A DNA stretch of 64,000 bases, taken from Lachnospiraceae bacterium (GTDB lineage Bacteria > Bacillota > Clostridia > Lachnospirales > Lachnospiraceae). Position 1 is the stretch's first letter, and each line of letters starts with the position of its first letter. Made by a program: the position numbers and the translations under genes. Under the pieces are notes generated by a model. The model was not told the origin of the DNA. It made no database searches and worked only from the letters and a program-made list of their open reading frames with translations. Of this stretch, positions 35,509 to 44,241 are shown piece by piece. The stretch covers positions 1 to 64,000 of the forward strand of contig CAJTDN010000018.1 in NCBI GenBank assembly GCA_910574865.1, in the 5' to 3' direction.

Positions 35509-36291
35509 TTCTTCCACCTTCGCCGACTGTTCTGGCAAATATGTAATCGTAATAAGTGCCGCGTGGCCGTCCTTCACGCGCATGTACATGTCAATATTCG
35601 CACTAATTCCCTGCACGGCCGTCGTAATCGGCATCTTCGTGTAAGTGGTTCCCGCGATTTCCACCTCGGACGTGTCACCAAAATTCATCTCCATGCCATC
35701 CGCGAGACCGCCTGACATTCCTTGCTTTGAAAGCATGAAAAACTGGTCGGCCGTCATGTTCGCCAGCGGAAGTTTCTGCACCGCGATGCTAATGTTCATC
35801 CTGCCGCCGTCACTTACGCATACCGCCATCAGCTCCGGCTCAATTGCAACCGAGGCCGCCACCTCGCCGTATTTCTCTTGTGCCTCTTCCGACATGATCA
35901 AGTCCGCTCCCACTTCCCGGGCCTGCTCAAATTCTTCCTGCGTCGCCACCACGTAATCGTCCGAAAGGCTCAGCCGGATTCCCAGCCATTTGCTTTCGTA
36001 AACATTTCCGTTCACGGTACCCCGCTCATAGGATTCCCCATCCCGAACGGCATCGTCTTGCCCCTGGTTCCGGACCTCCTCCGTCGCCTGCTTTTTGCCG
36101 TCTTCACCACCGGCCAGCCCATCCTCTTCCTGCCCGCGTTCATCCTCCCGCCGGGATTCTTGCCCCCCACCTTGCTCCGGTTCCTTCTTCAAGCCCCTTG
36201 GCACGGCAGAAGAGCACGCCGTCAATGTAAACGCCAACAGCGCAAGCGCCACGCATAAAATTTTAGTCGCCTTTGATTTTCTTAATTTCAT
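35482..36291 (-). CDS. Putative lipoprotein
   Basis: 269 residues. Start at 36291 (MKLRKSKATKILCV) after GGGAGG. A type II signal peptide with lipobox LTAC is followed by a long, highly charged linker rich in Glu, Gln, Gly and Arg (about 35-90). A globular C-terminal domain follows (from about NVYESKWLGIRLSLSDDY), ending AALITITYLPEQSAKVEELI. It is surface-anchored and probably monomer- or membrane-associated; the fold resembles small PsbP-like or DUF-type extracytoplasmic domains, but this is not certain. Function unknown. It is in the same direction as ferritin, about 180 bases upstream. Confidence 0.75.
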   Translation of the reverse strand: MKLRKSKATKILCVALALLAFTLTACSSAVPRGLKKEPEQGGGQESRREDERGQEEDGLAGGEDGKKQATEEVRNQGQDDAVRDGESYERGTVNGNVYESKWLGIRLSLSDDYVVATQEEFEQAREVGADLIMSEEAQEKYGEVAASVAIEPELMAVCVSDGGRMNISIAVQKLPLANMTADQFFMLSKQGMSGGLADGMEMNFGDTSEVEIAGTTYTKMPITTAVQGISANIDMYMRVKDGHAALITITYLPEQSAKVEELIGSIQKY

Positions 36292-36355
36292 GTTCCACAT
36301 CCTCCCGTCTTGACCATTTCAGCCCTGGCCATGTCTTGTTCCCCAATCATGATGT

Positions 36356-36635
36356 TAGCGTCGGTGTACAGTAGGCAACACGGTCGATGAAGGGCATATT
36401 TCCCCTCTTTCATCGTTACTTTCCCTCCGCGTACGTCCTTGTACGCGTCGCTTAAGTGCCTTGAAAGAGGGGAAATATGCCTCTTCACGACTCTACGACC
36501 TCACCCATAGGGATTTCAAGGGTTTTCAAGGAAGATGAATGAGGCGTACAAGGACGTACGCCGATTGAAGATGACGCTGAAAACCCTTGAAATCACATGG
36601 GTTGAGGCGTGTTGCCCTCCGTGCACCGACGCTAG
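36356..36635 (+). repeat. Twin-hairpin element, copy 2
   Basis: ~280 bp with termini TTAGCGTCGGTGTAC and GTGCACCGACGCTA. First hairpin: CATATTTCCCCTCTTTC pairs with GAAAGAGGGGAAATATG, apical CGCGTAC-GTCCTT-GTACGCG (loop 36436-36441). Second hairpin: GATTTCAAGGGTTTTC with its complement, apical GGCGTAC-AAGGAC-GTACGCC (loop 36551-36556). Just after it a second partial terminus (TAGCGTCGGTGTACAG) follows. No coding capacity. Confidence 0.88.
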
Positions 36636-36791
36636 CGTCGGTGTACAGTACAGACGGCAACCCTGGTACCATCATTATATCGCCGTTTAAAAACATTTGC
36701 AATCCATTTTCTTTCAAATGCCGTTGCGAACACCGGCCCACTTGTGTTATAGTAGGATTGACAATTTTAAGAAAAGGCAGGTACTTAAATT

Positions 36792-38258
36792 ATGTGGGCT
36801 TACAATGAAACGTTTTACCAAATATACCCGATTGGGTTTTGCGGCGCACCCGTACACAACGACGGCGTGTGCGTCCCCCGTATCAAGAAAATCGGCGAAT
36901 GGGCCGGTTACCTGGAGGATCTTGGCATCGGTTCCATCATCCTGAACCCGATTTTCGAGTCGGACAACCACGGCTATGACACCCGTGATTTCAAAAGTGT
37001 CGACTGCCGCCTGGGTACGAACGAGGATTTCAAGGCGGTCTGCAAAGAATTGCACGCGCATCACGTGAAAGTCATGCTGGACGGCGTGTTCAACCATGTA
37101 GGACGCGGCTTCTGGGCGTTTCAGGACGTGCAGGAAAAAAAATGGGACTCGCCCTACAAGGACTGGTTCAAAATCAGCTTTGACGGCAACAGCTGTTATA
37201 ATGACGGGTTCTGGTACGAAGGCTGGGAAGGGCATTTCGAACTGGTCAAGTTAAATTTACAGAATCCGGCGGTCGTCGACTATTTGCTGGACTGCGTCAA
37301 GTTCTGGATCGAGGAATTCGGCATTGACGGGCTCCGCCTGGACGTGGCCTACAGCCTCGACCACAATTTCATGCGCCGGCTGCGCTCCTTCTGCGACAGC
37401 TTCAAGCCGGGATTCGCGCTGATTGGCGAGGTGTTGTTCGGGGATTATAACTTGATCGTCAATGACGGCATGCTCCACAGCTGCACGAATTATGAGTGCT
37501 ACAAGGGAATTTTCTCCAGCTTTAACAGCATGAACCTATTCGAAATCGCGCACTCACTGAACCGCCAGTACGGCCCGGAACAGTGGTGCATTTACCGTGG
37601 CAAACATTTGATGAACTTCGTCGATAACCACGACGTGACGCGTATTGCCAGCATTTTGACGAATAAAAACCACCTTCCGCTGGCATATGGCATCCTCTTC
37701 GGCATGCCGGGCATCCCCTGCCTCTACTACGGCAGCGAGTGGGGCGAGGAAGGCGTGAAAGCCCCGGACAACGACTACGCGCTGCGCCCGTGTTTCGAAG
37801 CGCCAAAGCCTAACGACTTGACGGCATTTATCGAAAAACTGATTACCCTGCGGCGGGAAAGCGACGCGCTGTGTAACGGCGGCTACCACAACGTGGTCAT
37901 CACCAACCACCAGCTCATTTTCGAACGCAAGAGCGACAAGGAGCGGGTGCTGGTGGCAATCAACGCCTCCGACGCGCCTTTCACGGCATACAACGGAGAA
38001 TTGCAGGGAGAATTCGTGGAGTTAACCAGCGGGGATAAGTCGGACGGCACAACCTCGGCAGAAAGCGACACGGCCAAGGGAACTGGTAAAACCGCCACGG
38101 AAAGCGCGGACACCGTGAAAAACTCCGCCGCCGGGACCGGCGAAACCACCACGAAAAGCACAACTCCCGCAGCCGAGAAAACCAATGCGAAAAAATGCAG
38201 CATGAACGGGCAATTGGAACTTCCGCCATATAGCGTGGCATATTGGAAAGCAGTATAG
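36792..38258 (+). CDS. GH13 alpha-amylase family enzyme
   Basis: Intracellular GH13 enzyme (488 residues; no signal peptide) acting on alpha-glucans or maltodextrins. The catalytic triad is Asp184 (GLRLDVAYS), Glu213 (LIGEVLFG) and Asp278 (FVDNHDVTR). Region I is VMLDGVFNHVG. Near the C-terminus a low-complexity Thr/Ser/Ala/Lys insert (about 425-472) interrupts the beta domain just before NGQLELPPYSVAYW. A TATAGT box and a TTGCGA box lie upstream, about 18 bases apart. It is transcribed alone. Confidence 0.93.
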   Translation: MWAYNETFYQIYPIGFCGAPVHNDGVCVPRIKKIGEWAGYLEDLGIGSIILNPIFESDNHGYDTRDFKSVDCRLGTNEDFKAVCKELHAHHVKVMLDGVFNHVGRGFWAFQDVQEKKWDSPYKDWFKISFDGNSCYNDGFWYEGWEGHFELVKLNLQNPAVVDYLLDCVKFWIEEFGIDGLRLDVAYSLDHNFMRRLRSFCDSFKPGFALIGEVLFGDYNLIVNDGMLHSCTNYECYKGIFSSFNSMNLFEIAHSLNRQYGPEQWCIYRGKHLMNFVDNHDVTRIASILTNKNHLPLAYGILFGMPGIPCLYYGSEWGEEGVKAPDNDYALRPCFEAPKPNDLTAFIEKLITLRRESDALCNGGYHNVVITNHQLIFERKSDKERVLVAINASDAPFTAYNGELQGEFVELTSGDKSDGTTSAESDTAKGTGKTATESADTVKNSAAGTGETTTKSTTPAAEKTNAKKCSMNGQLELPPYSVAYWKAV

Positions 38259-38315
38259 GAAAAAGTACCTGAACCAGAAAAGCCAGGGTCAGGCAGGCAG
38301 GAAGTAGCAGCCACC

Positions 38316-38355
38316 AAAAGAGACGGTTTTCGCCCGGAAGCGTACCGTCTCTTTT
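38316..38355. terminator. Bidirectional terminator
   Basis: AAAAGAGACGG pairs with CCGTCTCTTTT around an 18-base loop. It lies between convergent genes (GH13 on plus, hydroxyacid dehydrogenase on minus) and suits both. Confidence 0.85.
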
Positions 38356-38418
38356 CCGTCTCCCCCCTTTCCCGTCCCCCACCTTTTTCTTCTGCCGCAC
38401 ATATCGTTCCTTCATCCG

Positions 38419-39405
38419 TCACTCGCCCAGACCGTTCGTAACGCCGTTCACCACGTTCTGCGGCCTTCCCGCCAGGAACGCGCGGATATTTTCCGCCGTG
38501 GCGTTCATGATGCGCTGTCGGCTTTCCTTCGGTGCCCAGGAAATATGCGGGGTGATGATACAGTTTTTCGCGCCCAACAGCGGATTATCGGCGCGAATCG
38601 GCTCCATGGAAACCACGTCCAGCCCGGCCGCGGCCATTTTCCCGCTGTTCAAGGCATCGGCCACGTCCTGCTCGACGATGAGCTGCCCGCGCGCGTTATT
38701 GATTAAGATGACGCCGTCTTTCATCCTGGCAATCGTCTCTTTGTTAATCATCCCCTCATTTTCCGGGGTCAGGTTGCAGTGCAGGCTGACCACGTCCGAT
38801 TCCGCGAGCAGTTTGTCCAGGTCGACGTACTCGCCAATCTCTTGCCCTTCCTCGCTAACGTGGGGCGAACATGCCAGCACCCGCATTCCCAATGCCCTGG
38901 CAATCCGCCCTTCCGCCCGGCCAATCCGGCCAAAACCGATGATGCCCATCGTCTTGCCTTCCAGTTCAACCAAGGGATAGTCCCAATAGCACCAGTCCTG
39001 GTTGGCCGCCCATTTCCCGGCATGCACCGATTCGTCATGATGCCCGACATGGTGGCAAATTTCCAATAGCAGGGCAATCGAAAACTGGCTGACGCAGGCC
39101 GTGCCGTACGCGGGAACATTTACCACGGGAATGCCCCTTTCGGCCGCGTACTCATAATCCACCACGTTGTACCCGGTGGCCAGAACCGCGATCAGCTTCA
39201 AATCCGGACAAGCGTCCAGCGTCCGACTCGACAGCGGCGTCTTATTCGTCACGGCAATTTGCGCGCCCGAAAGCCGCTTCGCAATCAGCGGGCTTTCTTC
39301 ATATGCGGTTCGTTCATACACTGTCAAATCACCAAATTCTTTCAGGGAATCCCAGCTTAAGTCACCCGGATTCTCTGTAAAACCGTCCAAAACCACGATA
39401 TTCAT
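38419..39405 (-). CDS. D-2-hydroxyacid dehydrogenase
   Basis: NAD-dependent dehydrogenase of the hydroxypyruvate/phosphoglycerate dehydrogenase superfamily, 328 residues. The nucleotide-binding GFGRIGRAEGR loop (about 155-165), the catalytic arginine in NNARGQL, and the catalytic histidine in PHISWAPKESR are visible. It probably interconverts a 2-keto and a 2-hydroxy acid. Last gene of the operon 42682-38419, downstream of an IclR regulator and an FAD oxidoreductase. A second homologue is the operon's first gene, so the two may act on successive substrates. Confidence 0.9.
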   Translation of the reverse strand: MNIVVLDGFTENPGDLSWDSLKEFGDLTVYERTAYEESPLIAKRLSGAQIAVTNKTPLSSRTLDACPDLKLIAVLATGYNVVDYEYAAERGIPVVNVPAYGTACVSQFSIALLLEICHHVGHHDESVHAGKWAANQDWCYWDYPLVELEGKTMGIIGFGRIGRAEGRIARALGMRVLACSPHVSEEGQEIGEYVDLDKLLAESDVVSLHCNLTPENEGMINKETIARMKDGVILINNARGQLIVEQDVADALNSGKMAAAGLDVVSMEPIRADNPLLGAKNCIITPHISWAPKESRQRIMNATAENIRAFLAGRPQNVVNGVTNGLGE

Positions 39406-39466
39406 CTCAATCTCCTTTCATGAGCCGGCACAAACTCCCCAGCTCCCATGCGCGGTGTCTCGCGGC

Positions 39467-40249
39467 TCAGCGAAACATCCCATACCCGAGCTGGCGGGAA
39501 AGTTCGTCCGTAATCCTACGAAATTCCACCAGCCTCGGTTCAATCAGTTCGTCCGTCAAACGGCTATACGGTCCCGTCACGCTGATGCCCGCCACGATTT
39601 TTCCCGAGGAATCACGCACGGGAAAGGCAATGCAGCGCGCCCCCAGCTCCCGCTCCTGATTATCATAGGCGTACCCCCGTTTCCTGACCAGTTCCAGTTC
39701 CTTTCGAAGTTTCTCCTTCTCCACGATCGTATGCCCGGTGTGGGCGGTCAGTTCCTCGTTCTCCAGATAACGCTCAAGCTCCTCGTCCGGGTAAGCCGAC
39801 AAAAATAACTTGCCGATGCCGTTACAGTACATTTGCACCGCGCTTCCCACGGCCTGCACCGCCATCAGCGACTGGTTCTTCACCCGCAGCACTTCCACGT
39901 AAACGGCCTTCTTGTTTTCCTCAATCGCCAGGCAGACCGACTCCCCGAACAAGTCGGAAAGCCGTTCCATGTAAGGACGGGCAATTCGCCGCAGGCCTTC
40001 TTCGCGATGCATGCGGCCCGCCAGCGCGCAAATTTTAAACGTCGGCATGTACTGTGCCGTCTCCTCGTCCTGACGCACGTACCCGCAGCCAATCAACGTG
40101 TTCACGAAACGAAGCGTCGTGCTCGAATTCATTCCCACCGTCTTCGCGATGTCCTGCAGCTTCTGTGCGCCGTCGGCAGAAACCAAGTGCTCCAGCACGC
40201 GCAACAGCTTTTCCCCCGACTGGTTTCCTTGTGTCTTACGTTCGTTCAT
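39467..40249 (-). CDS. IclR-family transcriptional regulator
   Basis: 260 residues with an N-terminal winged helix-turn-helix (LQDIAKTVGMNSSTTLRFVNTLIGCGYV). The C-terminal effector domain has SVCLAIEENKKAVYVEVL and GARCIAFPVRDSSGKIVAGIS. It lies between the FAD oxidoreductase and the second dehydrogenase in one operon and is likely autoregulatory. A 19-bp perfect palindrome at 42705-42723 beyond the operon's promoter is a candidate site. Confidence 0.93.
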   Translation of the reverse strand: MNERKTQGNQSGEKLLRVLEHLVSADGAQKLQDIAKTVGMNSSTTLRFVNTLIGCGYVRQDEETAQYMPTFKICALAGRMHREEGLRRIARPYMERLSDLFGESVCLAIEENKKAVYVEVLRVKNQSLMAVQAVGSAVQMYCNGIGKLFLSAYPDEELERYLENEELTAHTGHTIVEKEKLRKELELVRKRGYAYDNQERELGARCIAFPVRDSSGKIVAGISVTGPYSRLTDELIEPRLVEFRRITDELSRQLGYGMFR

Positions 40250-40277
40250 CTTCCAATCCCCCGCCTTACTTCTATTT

Positions 40278-41702
40278 TTACACTTCCAAAATCACGTTTT
40301 GCGCCAGCAATTCCTCCCGAAGCCGCCCGTAAGGAAGCTCGCGCGACCCGCAATCCGCCCTGGCGCACAACGCGGCCGCGACTCCCGCACCCTGGCCCAT
40401 AATCATACAGCCCACCGTGTTGCGGGTGGACATGTGCGCCTCGATATCCCCGGTCACGCATCGCCCCGCCATGTACAAGTTGTCACATCCCCCCGGTAAC
40501 AACATACGGTACGGCATGCCGTAAAATCCCGGTTCGCAAATCTCACATTCCTTCCGTTTCGGCGACAAATCATGAAACCCGTATAAACCGACCTCGTCCT
40601 CAAACCGTTTCGCCGCCGAAATTTCTTCCTGCGCAATCATTTTGTCGCACATGGTAATCCGGCTGGCACGCACGCCCATCTGGGTGGAAGCCCAGGAAAT
40701 ATATGAATTTTCACAACCCGGCACGCATTTTTTCATGGCGTCGGCAAATTCCATGGCCATGACGCGCGACTCCATCTCCGCCCTGCTTAAGCTTTCCGCG
40801 TCGCAGACGTTGCAGTCGGCTCCCTTTGAATTATTGATGTAGGTCAGCTCCCCCTCATGTATGGACTGCATGGACGTGAAAAAGTTGATATCCAAATCGG
40901 CAAACGCGGCGTACTTCTCCTTGTCCTTCACATGGGTAAACGCAAACCTGCGGGACACGATACCGTCACCTTGGTCGGTCGTCCCGCCCAGCTTGAAAAA
41001 CCCGGTCGGGTTCTCCACCACCGCCCGCTCAAAATCAATCCCGGCCATGCCGAACACCAGGCCGTTTGGACCGCCGCATACCTCGTGATAGCGCTGCCAC
41101 AACTCCGTCTGTTCCAACCCCGCCATGCGGGCAATGTCCCCGTCACCCGAGGCGTCGATATACTGCTTTGCCACCACGGCCGAACGACCATCCTTGTTCT
41201 CGATGAACACGGCCTTTATCCGATGATTGCGAACGGCAGAATCTTCGTCCGCGCCATCCTCCATGCACACGTCGCAAAACATCGTGGACAAGAACACCCG
41301 CACCCCGGCCTCCATCAGCATCTTGGAAATGACCGCCTTGTAAATCTCGTGATCCGCCACAATACGGTAAGGGCTGAAATTCTGGTCCCCGGGCATGGGG
41401 ATAAATTCCGTCGCCCCGCCCGCCTCTTGCAAACGCTCCATCAATTCATAAGCAATACCACCCACGATCCGTTTTGCCTTTTCCGGTTCTTTCGTCGCCG
41501 AATAGAAGCTGCTGATGCCGATGCCCCCGTTCGTCAGTGTCCCGCCGGGCACGGGGGTGCGCTCCACCAGCACCACGCCCGCTCCCGCCCGGGCGGCCGC
41601 GATGGCCGCGACACAACCGGCCGTGCCGGCTCCCGCCACGAACACGTCCGTCTCAACGACCGGCGTCTTGCGCTCCGGCTCCGTCAAATATTTCACTTCC
41701 AT
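40278..41702 (-). CDS. FAD-dependent oxidoreductase (PF12831-like)
   Basis: 474 residues from MEVKYLTEPERK (AAAGGAG site); the frame is open 12 codons more. The Rossmann-type FAD site VFVAGAGTAGCVAAIAAAR is followed by GGTLTNGGIG, QYIDASGDGDIA and a C-terminal FAD-contact region (DNLYMAGRCVTGDIEAH, GQGAGVAAALCA). Cytoplasmic. The family is often found in sugar-acid or polyol catabolic operons. Here it lies between two hydroxyacid dehydrogenases, which suggests that it oxidises a related substrate; the exact reaction is unknown. Confidence 0.9.
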   Translation of the reverse strand: MEVKYLTEPERKTPVVETDVFVAGAGTAGCVAAIAAARAGAGVVLVERTPVPGGTLTNGGIGISSFYSATKEPEKAKRIVGGIAYELMERLQEAGGATEFIPMPGDQNFSPYRIVADHEIYKAVISKMLMEAGVRVFLSTMFCDVCMEDGADEDSAVRNHRIKAVFIENKDGRSAVVAKQYIDASGDGDIARMAGLEQTELWQRYHEVCGGPNGLVFGMAGIDFERAVVENPTGFFKLGGTTDQGDGIVSRRFAFTHVKDKEKYAAFADLDINFFTSMQSIHEGELTYINNSKGADCNVCDAESLSRAEMESRVMAMEFADAMKKCVPGCENSYISWASTQMGVRASRITMCDKMIAQEEISAAKRFEDEVGLYGFHDLSPKRKECEICEPGFYGMPYRMLLPGGCDNLYMAGRCVTGDIEAHMSTRNTVGCMIMGQGAGVAAALCARADCGSRELPYGRLREELLAQNVILEV

Positions 41703-41734
41703 GGTTTCTCCTTTCCCGTTGCGAGCCCGCGCGG

Positions 41735-42682
41735 TCACAGAATGACATTCTTCTGGTTCCCGTCCATCCAGGAAGCCAAGTTGTCAAACACGATTTCGGC
41801 CCGCAGACTCATCGACTCCTCACTGGCAAACGCGACATGAGGCGTCAGCAACGTATTTTTCGCGTGCAGCAACGGCTCGTTATCCGAAAGCGGCGGTTCC
41901 ACGTCGAACACGTCAATCCCCGCCCCGGCTATCACGTCATTGTTCAGTGCGTCCGCCAGATCCTTTGCGTTGACGACCGGGCCGCGCGCCACGTTGATGA
42001 GAATCGCGTTCTTTTTCATCATCTCCAGCTTTTGCGCGTCAATCATGCCACGCGTGGAATCATTAAGCGGGCAATGCAACACGACGACGTCCGACTCGGA
42101 CAGCACCTCCTCCAACGGAACCTGGCGCACGTACTCCGGCGCGTCCGCGTGGTTCGTGCGGCTGCTTGCCAGTACGTTTGCCCCGAACGCGTGAAACAGT
42201 TCTGCCGAGCGCATGCCAATCTTCCCCAGGCCGATGATGCCGACGTTCCTTCCCTTAATCTCGCATCCGACCAGGCCGTCCTTCGTCCTCCCCTGGCGTG
42301 CGCGCTCCTCCACTTTGGAAACATTTCGCAAAAGGGAAACCGCCATGCCGATGACCAGCTCCGCGACCGCTTCGTTTGAGTAGCCCGACGCGTTGCTGAC
42401 CGCCACGCCCTTCTCCTTGCAGGCGTCCAGCCCCACATGGTCCACGCCCGTGAAGGCCACGTCAATATATTTTAGCTTGTCACATGCACGGATGACCTCG
42501 CCCGGCATCGGCATGTTGGCGATAATCATGGCATCCGCGTCCTTTGCCTGGCCAATCAACGTCGGCACGTCGAGCGTCCTCGGATACGAGACGAACTCGA
42601 CCCCTTTCTCCTCCAACGGCTTCTTGCGGGCATCCAGTTCTTCTTCGGAAATGCCCAACGACTCCATAATGACTACTTTCAT
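41735..42682 (-). CDS. D-2-hydroxyacid dehydrogenase (first gene of operon)
   Basis: 315 residues from MKVVIMESLGISEEELD (AAGGAG site); the frame is open 40 codons further but these are not family-like. NAD-site GLGKIGMRSAELFHAFG, catalytic arginine in NVARGPV, and PHVAFASEESM containing the catalytic histidine. It differs from the dehydrogenase at 38419, with which it shares the superfamily. It opens an operon with an FAD oxidoreductase, IclR regulator and the second dehydrogenase, likely for catabolism of a hydroxy acid or keto acid. Confidence 0.9.
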   Translation of the reverse strand: MKVVIMESLGISEEELDARKKPLEEKGVEFVSYPRTLDVPTLIGQAKDADAMIIANMPMPGEVIRACDKLKYIDVAFTGVDHVGLDACKEKGVAVSNASGYSNEAVAELVIGMAVSLLRNVSKVEERARQGRTKDGLVGCEIKGRNVGIIGLGKIGMRSAELFHAFGANVLASSRTNHADAPEYVRQVPLEEVLSESDVVVLHCPLNDSTRGMIDAQKLEMMKKNAILINVARGPVVNAKDLADALNNDVIAGAGIDVFDVEPPLSDNEPLLHAKNTLLTPHVAFASEESMSLRAEIVFDNLASWMDGNQKNVIL

Positions 42683-42704
42683 TTTCCTTCTCCTTGTCTT
42701 CTTT

Positions 42705-42805
42705 GATTTCAATATTTGAAATCGTATTTTATATCTTGCAATCACATTATAAAATGGACAAGCACGGCTTGTCAATAAAAACTTCCATTTCGAAACTTCC
42801 ATTTA
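42705..42805 (-). promoter_or_regulatory. Promoter with IclR-like operator
   Basis: On the minus strand TTGACA (42775-42770) and TATAAT (42751-42746) are 18 bases apart. Downstream lies the perfect palindrome GATTTCAATATTTGAAATC (42705-42723), a candidate repressor site for the operon's IclR protein. Upstream of -35, AACTTCCATTT occurs twice (about 42780 and 42796), perhaps an activator site. Confidence 0.72.
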
Positions 42806-42822
42806 TCCAAATTCTCAACTTA

Positions 42823-44241
42823 TCATTCGTGAACACGCGAAAGGATACTCGCCGCATGAAAGACCATTCCTTCACCTTTCGGCTTGTGTAACACGACATG
42901 CAATATGAAAATGTCGTTCACCGTCTCAACGTCCAGCGTCCCATGATATTGTTCGGCCACGTAGCGCATGCTCATGATGCCGTAACCATGCCGGCCCACG
43001 TCCGGCTTCGTCGTTCGGGGCGTTCCCTCCACGACATGAAGTTGCCCGGAAAAATAATTGACGACTTCGATGGCGACTTCTTCCCCCCTGGCAGAAACGG
43101 AAAGGTCAATCAACCGTTTTTCCCCGTCTTCCAGCCGCTTGGCGGCCTCGATTGCATTGTCCAGCGCGTTTCCCAACAAAGAATACAAGTGGGAAGGCGT
43201 GAGGAAGGAAAGAAGCGTCCCGTCCCCGGCGTGCCCGAGGCGAATATGGTGCCTCTCGCAGAGCAATTGTTTTTCGTACAATACGACGTCCAAAATCGGA
43301 TTTCCGGTCTTGATGTTGGAATCATAAATTTCAATGGCCTGCTTCAAGTCCGACAGTTCCTGCTCGTCCAGCCGTCCCTCCAGCGAGGAAAGCCTGCGCT
43401 TCAAGTCATGGCACTTCATGTTGATTGTCTCGACGCTTTCCTTGGTCATTTCATACTGGTGCTTTTCCTGGAACAAAAGCTGCTCCGTGACGAGAAGGTC
43501 CTGGGACAGCTTATTTTGCCGCAACACCTCGGTGGCCAGGAGAATGACGAAAACGGTGCAAGTCAAAAAGAATACTTTATTGAGGATGGTCAGTTCCGGC
43601 GCGGCCTCCATGTCCTCGTAAACACGGCTGATGTTCCCGAACACGTTGTTCAACAATACAAGGCCGATGGAAATGGACACGACTGCGATGGAAGAACGGC
43701 GGTTCTGCCACAGCTTGTAGCGTTTGGCAAAAAGTATCGCGAACAATACGAAGAAGCCCACATGGTACAACGCGAACAGTACGAGGTTGGACTCCCTGCT
43801 TGCCAGGGGCACGAGGGAAAACGTGGCCTTGTCGTCGATGCCCAAAAGGTTTTGGAGCAAGGCATAGCTGTCACTCGTGAAATTGTTGACGGAAAGCGTC
43901 ATGCACCAGCAAAGAAGCAGTTCCGAAAGCCGTTCCTTGTAACATGCCAATATGACGAAGAAAATATAAAAATTCGTAATAGAATGGGTACCGATGCGCA
44001 ACAAATGCACGGCGACAGTGGAAGTGCCTGCCGACGGCGTGCAAAATGACAAGAGCCACGCCAACAAAAGGCCGCCAAAAAGCATGCCGGGAAAACGCAG
44101 GGCAAAATGCCCGCGCCGATGGTAATTCTTCGATAACAGCAAAATGCAAAAATTCCATTTCAACATGGAAAGCGAGAAGGAAACCAGGTTGATGATTACG
44201 AAATCGGGAATCTGGTAGGCTTTCGCAATGGATTCTAACAT
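42823..44241 (-). CDS. GHKL-type sensor histidine kinase (AgrC-like)
   Basis: 472 residues. About six or seven hydrophobic spans fill the first 240 residues. Then a coiled-coil stretch, the dimerisation box INMKCHDLKRRL (histidine near 285) and a GHKL ATPase domain (LLGNALDNAIEAAKR N-box; GRHGYGIMSMR). It overlaps the LytTR regulator by 7 bases. The C-terminus carries an extra ~12-residue tail. The membrane sensor would detect an extracellular signal; such kinases often sense peptides, but no peptide precursor gene is adjacent. Likely target: the GPH transporter across the divergent promoter. Confidence 0.9.
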   Translation of the reverse strand: MLESIAKAYQIPDFVIINLVSFSLSMLKWNFCILLLSKNYHRRGHFALRFPGMLFGGLLLAWLLSFCTPSAGTSTVAVHLLRIGTHSITNFYIFFVILACYKERLSELLLCWCMTLSVNNFTSDSYALLQNLLGIDDKATFSLVPLASRESNLVLFALYHVGFFVLFAILFAKRYKLWQNRRSSIAVVSISIGLVLLNNVFGNISRVYEDMEAAPELTILNKVFFLTCTVFVILLATEVLRQNKLSQDLLVTEQLLFQEKHQYEMTKESVETINMKCHDLKRRLSSLEGRLDEQELSDLKQAIEIYDSNIKTGNPILDVVLYEKQLLCERHHIRLGHAGDGTLLSFLTPSHLYSLLGNALDNAIEAAKRLEDGEKRLIDLSVSARGEEVAIEVVNYFSGQLHVVEGTPRTTKPDVGRHGYGIMSMRYVAEQYHGTLDVETVNDIFILHVVLHKPKGEGMVFHAASILSRVHE

